From NCBI RefSeq assembly GCF_018882285.1, contig NZ_JACVOT010000001.1:1588113-1652112 (forward strand): a stretch of DNA of 64,000 nt, given 5' to 3'. How positions within the stretch are numbered: the stretch's first letter is position 1; each line of letters starts with the position of its first letter. The position numbers were made by a program, and so were the translations under genes. Shown one piece after another: positions 56,360 through 64,000 of this stretch. The notes below the pieces were generated by a model. That model saw only the letters and a program-made list of their open reading frames with translations, had not been told where the DNA came from and made no database searches. Source of the DNA: Polynucleobacter sp. AM-26B4 (lineage in GTDB: Bacteria > Pseudomonadota > Gammaproteobacteria > Burkholderiales > Burkholderiaceae).

Positions 56360-58093
56360 ATGAGACTTCGTTTCCTTATGCCCCTTGTAGCTATTGGCTT
56401 TACAGCCATGACTACACTTGCGCATTCGGCAACTGTCAACGACCCAGTCTACCCTGCGGCTGGAGCTTTGCAGCAAGAGCTGCAAAAGCAAGTGCCAAAG
56501 CTTCAGCCTTTGCCCACGCCTTCTGCACCCAAGGCACCAGCCAAACCTCAAGAGGCTAAGCCAAGTGAGGTGAAGGTGACCATCAAGGGCTTCCGAATAG
56601 ATGGCAATAAGACTTTGTCTGAAGAAGTCATCAAAGAAACTCTCAAGCCTTGGCTTGGTAAGACCGTTGCTTTTCAAGAGCTCCAAAAGGCTGCAGACTC
56701 AGTGGCAGCCTTGTACCAAACCCAAGGTAAGCTCGCTCAAGTTTCAGTACCACCTCAAAAAATCACTGATGGCATCGTCATTCTTAAGGTCCTTGAAGCC
56801 AAGCTAGGGGCGGTTCATATCGACATGCCGAATGGCCCATCACGCTTCACCGAAGACCGAGCAAGACGATACATCACCGATGCGAACAGACTCTCCGAGA
56901 TTGTTCAAACACAATCGATTGAACGCTCAATCTACATCCTCAATGAAACCCCAGGTATTGCTGTCACTACGCAGCTCGAGCCTGGCAAGAACGAAGGTGA
57001 TGTGGATTTACGTGTGAACCTCGCGGACACCAAGCCATACCGTGGCAAGGTTGAGGCTAACAATTACGGTAGTCGCAGTACTGGTATCGGCCAACGCGTT
57101 GTGAGCATGACTTTTGATAACCCTGGGTCTATGGGTGATCAGCTCTCTTTCAGCAACATCAAATCATCTGGATCAGATTTCTCAAACGCCAGTTACTCAG
57201 TTCCTCTCAACACAGATGGCCTCAGAGCTGGTGTGTCTGCGAGCTACCTAGACTACGAAAACGTGGGTCATTTCAGCCTTCCAGAAAACACATCAGCTGC
57301 CTTTGGCCGCGCAAAAACAGTTGGACTTAATCTGACTTATCCATTGCTCAGGAGTCCTGCTCAGAACGCGAATTTATCGGCAGGTCTTGATCGCAAAATG
57401 TATATCAACAAGGCAGTGTCTAGTGGCGCAGCCACCAGTGACTATCGCATTGAAAACATGGTTTTTGGATTCTCTGGCAATGCCTTTGATGGTTGGGGTG
57501 GGGGTGGTGTAAATGCACTTGCTCTGAACTTGACCAAGGGCCATGTGATTGCTGGTTCAGAGACACCAGACTACGGCAACAACAAGCCAACCACGTTTAC
57601 AAAAATTACAGGCAACATCTCTCGTAATCAGCAAATCGTTCCTGATAAAACTGTCCTCTCTGTAGCGATATCAGGTCAAATTGCTTCTGTTGATCTTGAC
57701 TCAGCTGAAAGGTTCTACTTGGGTGGACCATCTGGTGTAAGAGCTTATCCTGGTTCTCAGGGCGGTGGTAGTCAAGGTGCCATGATCAACATTGAGATTC
57801 AGCAACAGTTGGAAGATAAGTTTGTTGCTACGGCCTTTTATGATGCCGGCTTTGTAGAGCAAAACCGCAATAAAAATCTTTTTGAGCGTGGTAACACGAA
57901 CGCCAACAATAGCTACAGCTTGCGCGGTGCAGGTGTTGGCTTGAAGCGTGCTGATCAAGATTTTATTTTTAGCACTTCTGTCGCTTGGAAACTTGGACAC
58001 AACCCTTTGTACACAGCACAGGGCGTGGGTGTTAACAACGATGGCCGATCCAAAGGCGCTTACATTTGGGCTCAAGCCCAGTGGATGTTCTAA
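56360..58093 (+). CDS. Two-partner secretion outer-membrane transporter (TpsB, FhaC/ShlB family)
   Basis: A 577-aa Omp85-superfamily transporter that secretes the exoprotein encoded just downstream. Signal peptide residues 1-23 (ends AHSA). A proline-rich stretch follows, then two POTRA domains (VKVTIKGFRIDGNKTLSE at about 74-150, and LGAVHIDMPNG onward to about 225), and a C-terminal 16-strand beta-barrel. The L6 loop motif is GGPSGVRAYPG (VRAYP instead of the usual VRGY). The last residue is Phe (AQWMF), as in barrel proteins folded by BAM. The exoprotein gene begins 3 bp after its stop, so the two form an operon. Confidence 0.92.
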   Translation: MRLRFLMPLVAIGFTAMTTLAHSATVNDPVYPAAGALQQELQKQVPKLQPLPTPSAPKAPAKPQEAKPSEVKVTIKGFRIDGNKTLSEEVIKETLKPWLGKTVAFQELQKAADSVAALYQTQGKLAQVSVPPQKITDGIVILKVLEAKLGAVHIDMPNGPSRFTEDRARRYITDANRLSEIVQTQSIERSIYILNETPGIAVTTQLEPGKNEGDVDLRVNLADTKPYRGKVEANNYGSRSTGIGQRVVSMTFDNPGSMGDQLSFSNIKSSGSDFSNASYSVPLNTDGLRAGVSASYLDYENVGHFSLPENTSAAFGRAKTVGLNLTYPLLRSPAQNANLSAGLDRKMYINKAVSSGAATSDYRIENMVFGFSGNAFDGWGGGGVNALALNLTKGHVIAGSETPDYGNNKPTTFTKITGNISRNQQIVPDKTVLSVAISGQIASVDLDSAERFYLGGPSGVRAYPGSQGGGSQGAMINIEIQQQLEDKFVATAFYDAGFVEQNRNKNLFERGNTNANNSYSLRGAGVGLKRADQDFIFSTSVAWKLGHNPLYTAQGVGVNNDGRSKGAYIWAQAQWMF

Positions 58094-58096
58094 GCC

Positions 58097-61000
58097 ATGA
58101 AAGCCCTGAACAAATACCTACTCGTGAGCCTTGCCTTTTTGGCAACGGGTGAGGTATTCGCTCAATCTGCGGTAGCCACGGACGCTCTACCTTCTGGCGG
58201 TAAGGTCATGGCTGGTTCTGCGACCATTGTTCAATCTGGCAACACATTGAACGTTGTTCAAGCATCTCAACGTGCGGTAGTGAACTGGCAGAGCTTCAAT
58301 GTTGGTGCGCAAGCCAAGGTTGAGTTCACTCAACCTAATGCCCAAGCAGTTATTCATAATCGTGTCACTTCTGCCACAGCCTCCCAGATTGACGGCATGG
58401 TCAAATCTAACGGGCAGGTCATCGTTTCTAATGCTAATGGCGTTATCTTTGGCAAAGGTTCACAAGTTGATGTTGGAGCTTTGGTGGCCACCACCATGGA
58501 CATCAATGACAAAGACTTCATGGAAGGTAAGAGCACCTTCAAAGGTAATGGCTCAGGCGCTGTGGTCAACCACGGTAAGATCCAAACCAAAGACCCCAAA
58601 GGCTATATCGCTTTATTGGCTCCAGAAGTACGCAACGAAGGCTACATCCTTGCTAAGGGCGGAGCAGCTAACGTAGTTGCCCTGGCCAGTGGAAGCCAAG
58701 TGACCTTGGACTTCCGTGGCGATCAGCTCATGACCGTGAAGGTCGACGCTTCTGCCTACAAATCATTGATTGAGAACAAGCGAGTGGTTCAGGTAGAAGG
58801 TGGATTGGTGGTGATTGCCGCTAACTCAGCCGCCCAGTTGATGGGCTCAGTCATCAAGAACAGCGGGCGCATCAGCACCAGCTCCATGGTCAACAACGGT
58901 GGTGTGATTGAGATCTTGGCCGATAACGTCCAGAACTCAGGCGCCATCATGGCCAATGCCAAAAGCAGCACAGGTAATGGCGGTCAGATCAACATCAAAG
59001 GCAACACCATTGCTCTAGCGGATAGCAGCAAGATCAAGGCCAATGCCAAAGAGCAGGGCAATGGCGGTCAGATCATCGTCCTCTCAGAAAAGAAGACCCA
59101 GGTATCAGGCGTGCTTGAAGCCAAGGGTGGCAAGACCAGCGGCAATGGCGGCTTCATTGACACCAGCTCTAAGGAAGTCCTAGAGATCAGCAGCAAGACA
59201 AAGGTTGATACTTCAGCAAGAAACACCCTAGGCAAAGCAGGTACTTGGCTATTGGATCCAATGGATCTCCTAATAACCACAGGTTTTGCTCAGGTAATCA
59301 GCGATGCGTTGCAAAACAACAACGTCACAGTTCAGGTGCAGGGCAACGTCTGTTCAGGGGGTAGCTGTACCCAGAACGGCAGCGGTAACCTCACGATTGA
59401 CCATGGCGTAACCATCACGAAGAGTGGAAGCACAAGAACAGTCTTAACTTTCTTAGCAGATGGCACCTTCTATAACTATGGTGTCATCAACCAGGCAGCT
59501 GATTCAATCTTAGAAGTGGTGATTCAGGCACAAAACATTAACCTGGCCCAAAACAGCAAGATAGAAGTTAACAAAGTTACGATCATAGCAGTTAACTCAG
59601 TAACAGGTTACGGTAGCATCATTGGGGCAGGAGCTAACCCATTGGTTAACATCTTGGCTAACATTTTTAACTTCCATGGCGCCATCACGGTTAACTCCAG
59701 AGCACAGGTTACGGTTAACGGCGTTACAAGTAACAGTGCCACAGTTGGAACTATCCGCATCACAGCGGATGAGTTAACTTTGGCATCGACTGGTAAGTTA
59801 GAAGCCAATGGTGATATTAATGGTGGTACGATTATATTAAGTGCTAATAGCACTGGCATTATTACTATCGAAGGATTAATCCAAACAAATGGTGGTAATG
59901 GTCGTGGTGGAGAGATTAATATCTCACAAGCTGACGATATTCACATTAATAACGCTATTATCCAATCCAATGGTAATAATGGTGGTTATATCAATATATT
60001 TACCAACTCTGGTGACTTAATCCTACAAAATGCATTAATCCAAACCAACGGTTCAAATGGCCGAGGTGGTTCTATTGGAATATCCGCCACTAATAATACT
60101 TTGATCTCAGATTCTAATATCGAAGCAAAAGGATTAAATCAAGGTGGCATAATCTTAATCGGCAATGATGCAGATAATGGCACATTGCCGTTTTCTATTT
60201 ATACCGATATAAATGTTAATTCAGTTATTAGTACAGATACTCTGAATAATCAAAATCAAGTTAATCCAGATTATGTGGGCGGTTTTATTGAAACCTCAGC
60301 TCACACATTAAATCTACTCGGAACAATTAATGCTGGTCGGGGTGGTATGTGGCTGATTGACCCATTCAATATAATCATTGATTCAACCACTGCAACAGCT
60401 ATTCAAAATGGCCTAACGTCCAACGTTACGATTCAAACAACATCCACTGGTACTAATTGTTCAGGTGCAACATGCTCTGCTAGCTGGGATGGCGCTTCAG
60501 GAAATATCAGCATCATAGCTCCAATCTCAACAATAAATACTGGAACTCTAACGTTTGATGCTGTTGGTAGCATTGTCATTAACGCCAATATCTCTATAAG
60601 TGGTCAATTGGTTGTAAACCCTGGTGCAAATAAAGAATTTGTCATGGGTGTTAACTTATCTAATGGAGTTGGAGCCACCATTACCGCTAATAGTGGCTTT
60701 GTAGTGAATAGTGTTTCAAGAACAGGCATTACTTCTTACTTAACAGGGAACATTACTACCACCAATACCGCTATTACCTTTAATTCTGCGGTTCAAATTG
60801 CAAACTTTGGCTCTTCAAATCCTTTGTCTATTTCAAGTCAGGGTGGTGCAATTTCGTTTACTAGCATTAGTGCATATTCAAGCAACTTTATATCTTATGC
60901 CCAAAAAATTGCAGGATATATTTACGATGCATCTGTATCTTTGGTTAGTGGAAGCAACACTGAGCTATTTGTTCAATACACCTCATCAGGAAGGTTTTCT

Positions 61001-64000
61001 GCACAGCCTGGAATGGGAAATATTCGTTTTCTGATCGTTGGCGGCGGTGGAGGTGGTGGTGGTGATGGCGGCGGTGGTGGCGGCGGTGGTGGTGTATTAG
61101 ATCTGAGTTCTGTATCTATTTCTGAATTAGTAAGTTTTTCTGTCGAAGTAGGTGGTGGCGGTTCGGCTGGTTCGTGGTCCACTGGTGTTGGTGGCAATGG
61201 CGGGGCTTCCAGTATTAACTTTGGTGGGGTAACCTATACAGCAAATGGCGGCACACGTGGGCCTGTTGCACCCGGTGGTGCAGGAGGGGCAGGAGGTACA
61301 TCTGGTGGCGGTGGAGTTACTGGAGGTTCTGGAGGAGCAGGTGGTGCAGGATCAAACTGTTGCGCAAAAGGAAGTAATGGTAGTAATGGCCCTACATCCG
61401 GAATTACTGGAATCGCTGCTAACTATGGCGGCGGCGGCGGCGGCGGACCTTATTTTGGCTGGAGTTTCTTAGAAGCCGCCCTTGGGGGTGCTGGTGGTGG
61501 AGCATCAGCATACGGAGATAGTAATACTGCTTACAGGGGGGCTAATGGCACAACAAATACTGGCGGTGGTGGTGGTGGTGGATCTGCAAGTTCTGCAGGG
61601 ACTAATACTGGTTTAAATGACTGTTCAGGCAATGGTTGTAGAGTGCCAGGGGGCTCGGGTGGTAGTGGTGTCGTAATTATTCGCTATGCAATTGGTGCAT
61701 CATCCAGATCTAATAGTACCGGCTTAACAATTTCTTCTGGCTCTGGTAATGTCACAATCAGTTCTGATGTTTCTAATTTAAGCATCCTTACTGTTAACTC
61801 TAACGGAAACTCAAATTCAATTAGTGGTGTTATTTCAGGTAGTGGAAATTTAACAAAGTCGGGTTCGGGCACCTTAGCTTTATCAAGAGTAAATACCTAT
61901 TCTGGTGGTACCACTATCTCAGGCGGTATTTTATTAATCAGCTCTGACAGTAATTTAGGTGGAGTTCCAGGTGTTGTTACTGCCAACTCAATTACATTGA
62001 GTGGAGGCACGTTACAGGCAAGCTCTGACATCAATTTAAATAGTACACGTGGAATTACTCTTACTGCAAATAGTGGTCTTGCTGCGTCATCTACAAAAAA
62101 ACTTGTTTATAACGGCGTTATCACTGGCGGTTTTGGTTTAACAATTAATGGCTCGAATCAATCTGGCACAGTTTCATTAACTGGTTCAAGTAATTACACA
62201 GGCGGAACAACTTTATCAACTGGAACGTTAGGTATTTACAAGGCTGATTCTATTGGCAATGGAGCGCTGACTCTTGCAGGCAATACTACTTTATTGTTGG
62301 GTCGAGCAGTCTCTAGTTTTATAAATGACATTACTCTTACAGGTAACGCTACAGTTGCATTTGATACCAACGTTGAATATCTCATCGTTGGCGGTGGTGG
62401 CGGTGGTGGTTCAGGCTTTGATTTAACTGCTGCAGGTGGTGGTGGTGGTGCGGGTGGTTTGCTTCAGGGTACTTACCTAGCAACCAGGAGTATTTACGAT
62501 GTTGTTATTGGAGATGGGGGTATTGGCGGTGTGTCTGGCGCCTCATTTGGAGGCAGTGGTGGAAATAGTAGTGCATTCGATCTATCGGCAATTGGCGGTG
62601 GTCTTGGTGGTCAATGGAATGGCTATGCGCAATCTGGCGGTTCGGGTGGTGGCGGTGGAACTGCTGAGAATCATATTAAGATTGGCGGTGCTGGTACAGC
62701 AATTCAGGGTAACAGCGGTGGGGCAGGCTCTCTGTATGCTCAATATTCACAGCGTGGTGCTGGCGGTGGTGGCGGCGCTGGCGGTGCCGGATCTTCTGTA
62801 AACGATGGTACCTTGATTGGTGGATCTGGCGGTATTGGTTTAATTTCAACTATCTCAGGCGCTAGTCAAACATTTTCATTCGGTGGCGGGGGTGGTGGTT
62901 CTACAGGTGGCAGCTCTGGATCAGTTTTGCTTGGTGGTAATGGAGGTTCATCAAACTCTGCTGGTACAGCAGCTAATTCAAACACTGGCGGCGGCGGCGG
63001 CGGTGGAGGATCTGTAACAGCAGGAAATGGCTCTAGAGCCGGAGGTAAGGGCGGCTCGGGTATTGTGATTGTTCGCTATTTAGGTGGAGATACAGCTTCA
63101 GGTAATGATGTAGCAATTACAACTGATGATGGTATGGCTGGAACAGGATCTGCTGCTGGTTACACGGTACATACATTTACAACGGTTGGAAGTAAAACGC
63201 TGACTTTTAATGCGTTATCAGCAACCTTAAGTGGCAAAGTAACTGGTGCACATAGGCTAACAGTCAATGCTGAAGGTGGTGCTATCACGTTATCGGGAGC
63301 AAACGAGCATTCAGGCGGCACGACTGTTTCTGGTGGCACTTTAATAGCTGGTATTGCTTCAACCGGATCGGCTGGTTCAGTCACCAATGGTGGATTTGGA
63401 ACCGGCACATTAACAGTGAACACTGGATTCACGGCAGACCTTAATGGCTTTAATCTAGCAAACGCACTTAACTTAAGTGGTCCCGGTTTAAGCAATAACG
63501 GTGCTTTGATCAATTCAAGTTCAACAGCCTCAACTGCAAGCGGCGCTGTAACGTTGGCAGCCGCAACAACCTTTGGTGGTGCAGGTAATTACACCCTAAG
63601 CGGAGTGATATCTGGAGCGTTTGCTTTAACCAAGGATGGTAGTGGCACTCTTACTTTATCTGGTGCAAATACTTACACAGGTGCAACGGCAATCAATAAC
63701 GGAGTTGTTAGGGCGTCAAACAATACGGCATTAGGCACTATTGCGGGCGGTGTTACTGTGGCCAGTGGTGCTGCGCTTGAATTATCTGGCGGTATCACAA
63801 TTGGTGACGAAGCATTGAGTTTAAATGGCACAGGCGTTAGCAGTGGCGGTGCCTTAAGAAATATCAGCGGCAATAATACTTATGGTGGTGCAATTACTTT
63901 AGTAACAAATGCTGTACGAATCAATTCTGATAGCGACACACTAACACTCAATAAATCAACAACAGCCATCACCGCAACAAATATTGGTTTGAGCATTGGC
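58097..64000 (+). CDS. Two-partner secretion exoprotein (TpsA, haemagglutinin-like adhesin), 3' end outside window
   Basis: The frame stays open from the ATG at 58097 to the window end, 1968 codons without stop. Signal peptide residues 1-22 (VFA cleavage). The TPS secretion domain follows: NWQSFNVGAQAKVEFTQP, NRVTSATASQIDG and NANGVIFG (residues 112-119, in place of the usual NPNGI). The passenger is built of beta-helix repeats with two WLLDP/WLIDP modules (residues about 382 and 752), two glycine-rich domains (about 980-1197 and 1428-1663), and autotransporter-type PATR repeats (about 1245-1290 and 1840-1880). A large surface adhesin or biofilm protein is likely; the ligand is unknown. The bases become more AT-rich past about 59.8 kb. 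Confidence 0.9.
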   Translation, partial: MKALNKYLLVSLAFLATGEVFAQSAVATDALPSGGKVMAGSATIVQSGNTLNVVQASQRAVVNWQSFNVGAQAKVEFTQPNAQAVIHNRVTSATASQIDGMVKSNGQVIVSNANGVIFGKGSQVDVGALVATTMDINDKDFMEGKSTFKGNGSGAVVNHGKIQTKDPKGYIALLAPEVRNEGYILAKGGAANVVALASGSQVTLDFRGDQLMTVKVDASAYKSLIENKRVVQVEGGLVVIAANSAAQLMGSVIKNSGRISTSSMVNNGGVIEILADNVQNSGAIMANAKSSTGNGGQINIKGNTIALADSSKIKANAKEQGNGGQIIVLSEKKTQVSGVLEAKGGKTSGNGGFIDTSSKEVLEISSKTKVDTSARNTLGKAGTWLLDPMDLLITTGFAQVISDALQNNNVTVQVQGNVCSGGSCTQNGSGNLTIDHGVTITKSGSTRTVLTFLADGTFYNYGVINQAADSILEVVIQAQNINLAQNSKIEVNKVTIIAVNSVTGYGSIIGAGANPLVNILANIFNFHGAITVNSRAQVTVNGVTSNSATVGTIRITADELTLASTGKLEANGDINGGTIILSANSTGIITIEGLIQTNGGNGRGGEINISQADDIHINNAIIQSNGNNGGYINIFTNSGDLILQNALIQTNGSNGRGGSIGISATNNTLISDSNIEAKGLNQGGIILIGNDADNGTLPFSIYTDINVNSVISTDTLNNQNQVNPDYVGGFIETSAHTLNLLGTINAGRGGMWLIDPFNIIIDSTTATAIQNGLTSNVTIQTTSTGTNCSGATCSASWDGASGNISIIAPISTINTGTLTFDAVGSIVINANISISGQLVVNPGANKEFVMGVNLSNGVGATITANSGFVVNSVSRTGITSYLTGNITTTNTAITFNSAVQIANFGSSNPLSISSQGGAISFTSISAYSSNFISYAQKIAGYIYDASVSLVSGSNTELFVQYTSSGRFSAQPGMGNIRFLIVGGGGGGGGDGGGGGGGGGVLDLSSVSISELVSFSVEVGGGGSAGSWSTGVGGNGGASSINFGGVTYTANGGTRGPVAPGGAGGAGGTSGGGGVTGGSGGAGGAGSNCCAKGSNGSNGPTSGITGIAANYGGGGGGGPYFGWSFLEAALGGAGGGASAYGDSNTAYRGANGTTNTGGGGGGGSASSAGTNTGLNDCSGNGCRVPGGSGGSGVVIIRYAIGASSRSNSTGLTISSGSGNVTISSDVSNLSILTVNSNGNSNSISGVISGSGNLTKSGSGTLALSRVNTYSGGTTISGGILLISSDSNLGGVPGVVTANSITLSGGTLQASSDINLNSTRGITLTANSGLAASSTKKLVYNGVITGGFGLTINGSNQSGTVSLTGSSNYTGGTTLSTGTLGIYKADSIGNGALTLAGNTTLLLGRAVSSFINDITLTGNATVAFDTNVEYLIVGGGGGGGSGFDLTAAGGGGGAGGLLQGTYLATRSIYDVVIGDGGIGGVSGASFGGSGGNSSAFDLSAIGGGLGGQWNGYAQSGGSGGGGGTAENHIKIGGAGTAIQGNSGGAGSLYAQYSQRGAGGGGGAGGAGSSVNDGTLIGGSGGIGLISTISGASQTFSFGGGGGGSTGGSSGSVLLGGNGGSSNSAGTAANSNTGGGGGGGGSVTAGNGSRAGGKGGSGIVIVRYLGGDTASGNDVAITTDDGMAGTGSAAGYTVHTFTTVGSKTLTFNALSATLSGKVTGAHRLTVNAEGGAITLSGANEHSGGTTVSGGTLIAGIASTGSAGSVTNGGFGTGTLTVNTGFTADLNGFNLANALNLSGPGLSNNGALINSSSTASTASGAVTLAAATTFGGAGNYTLSGVISGAFALTKDGSGTLTLSGANTYTGATAINNGVVRASNNTALGTIAGGVTVASGAALELSGGITIGDEALSLNGTGVSSGGALRNISGNNTYGGAITLVTNAVRINSDSDTLTLNKSTTAITATNIGLSIG
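59240..60485 (+). repeat. Two WLLDP-type modules inside the exoprotein
   Basis: Residues about 382-440 and 751-800 repeat one plan: GTWLLDPMDLLI / GMWLIDPFNIII, an Ile/Gln helix with NNNVTVQ / SNVTIQ, then a cysteine pair CSGGSC / CSGATC, then a beta-strand (GNLTIDHGVTI / GNISIIAPI). The cysteines are almost the only ones in this half and may form small disulfide loops. About 370 residues separate the copies. Confidence 0.7.
61020..61690 (+). repeat. First glycine-rich domain of the exoprotein
   Basis: Begins IRFLIVGGGGGGG (Gly run from residue 982), runs through Gly/Asn/Ser blocks, and ends GSGGSGVVIIRYAIG. This start-and-end pair is typical of the glycine-rich domain found in large bacterial surface proteins. 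It includes several Cys (SNCCAKG, NDCSGNGCR). Confidence 0.75.
62375..63085 (+). repeat. Second glycine-rich domain of the exoprotein
   Basis: Begins VEYLIVGGGGGGG and ends GKGGSGIVIVRYLGG, the same plan as the first copy but without cysteines and of similar length (about 235 residues). Separated from it by PATR-type repeats (for example NLTKSGSGTLALS). Confidence 0.75.

Noticed and set aside
61040..63020. GGTGGC-type repeats looking like a repeat array or CRISPR
   Set aside because: The repeats are short, lie in frame, and encode glycine-rich domains; there are no uniform spacers.
60973..63513. Proline-rich minus-strand frames inside the exoprotein gene
   Set aside because: They are the mirror of Gly-run codons (GGN gives NCC) and have no ribosome site or family match.

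Overview
The window looks like chromosomal DNA of a betaproteobacterium of the order Burkholderiales, most like the small-genome freshwater genus Polynucleobacter. This is inferred from moderate base composition, the tig-clpP-clpX-lon-tRNA-Val-ppiD order, a betaproteobacterial polyhydroxyalkanoate (PHA) set with phaR, and a propionate-to-succinyl-CoA operon. No rRNA, insertion sequence, prophage or CRISPR array was seen. Nearly everything up to about 54.3 kb is tightly packed housekeeping DNA, and the last 10 kb is an accessory surface-protein locus.

Layout. 0-3 kb: end of parE and all of parC (topoisomerase IV). 3-5 kb: a LysR regulator divergent from an SbtA-type bicarbonate permease. 5-6.5 kb: a RidA-family protein and two small periplasmic cytochromes c. 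6.5-14.6 kb: a GntR regulator divergent from a five-gene operon (mutase, MeaB, PccB, PccA, epimerase) that turns propionyl-CoA into succinyl-CoA. 14.6-18.4 kb: a small unlisted ORF, malate synthase, then tsaB-rimI and a UDG/HolD-like protein. 18.5-24.3 kb: lplT, alr, a dinJ-yafQ module, bamD, rluD and pgeF. 24.4-30.2 kb: phaC-phaB-phaR-rimO-phaA. 30.2-37.3 kb: a BrnT toxin with an XRE partner, serB-mfd, ispD-ispF and a third toxin-antitoxin-like pair. 37.4-46.2 kb: an FKBP, mscL and the protein quality-control cluster tig-clpP-clpX, lon, tRNA-Val and a shortened ppiD. 46.3-54.3 kb: an orphan histidine kinase, tesA, a YbbA-like ATPase, purL and a spermidine-synthase-like protein. 54.3-64 kb: a 0.6-kb purine-rich non-coding tract, a seven-helix membrane LuxR-type regulator, and a two-partner secretion pair whose exoprotein runs off the end of the window.

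How it fits together. The propionate operon, malate synthase and PHA genes describe a cell living on short organic acids and storing surplus acetyl-CoA as polyester. Bicarbonate uptake would feed the propionyl-CoA carboxylase encoded 5-9 kb away. Two sites resembling heat-shock (sigma-32) promoters lie before tig and lon, which fits co-induction of the chaperone and protease set. The membrane LuxR protein beside the secretion pair is the best candidate for an undescribed control system: a membrane-tethered DNA-binding protein, an unexplained purine-rich tract, and a terminator-like hairpin directly in front of the transporter gene.

Limits. All functional calls come from reading motifs. Promoters and operators are pattern matches, and the exoprotein is incomplete.
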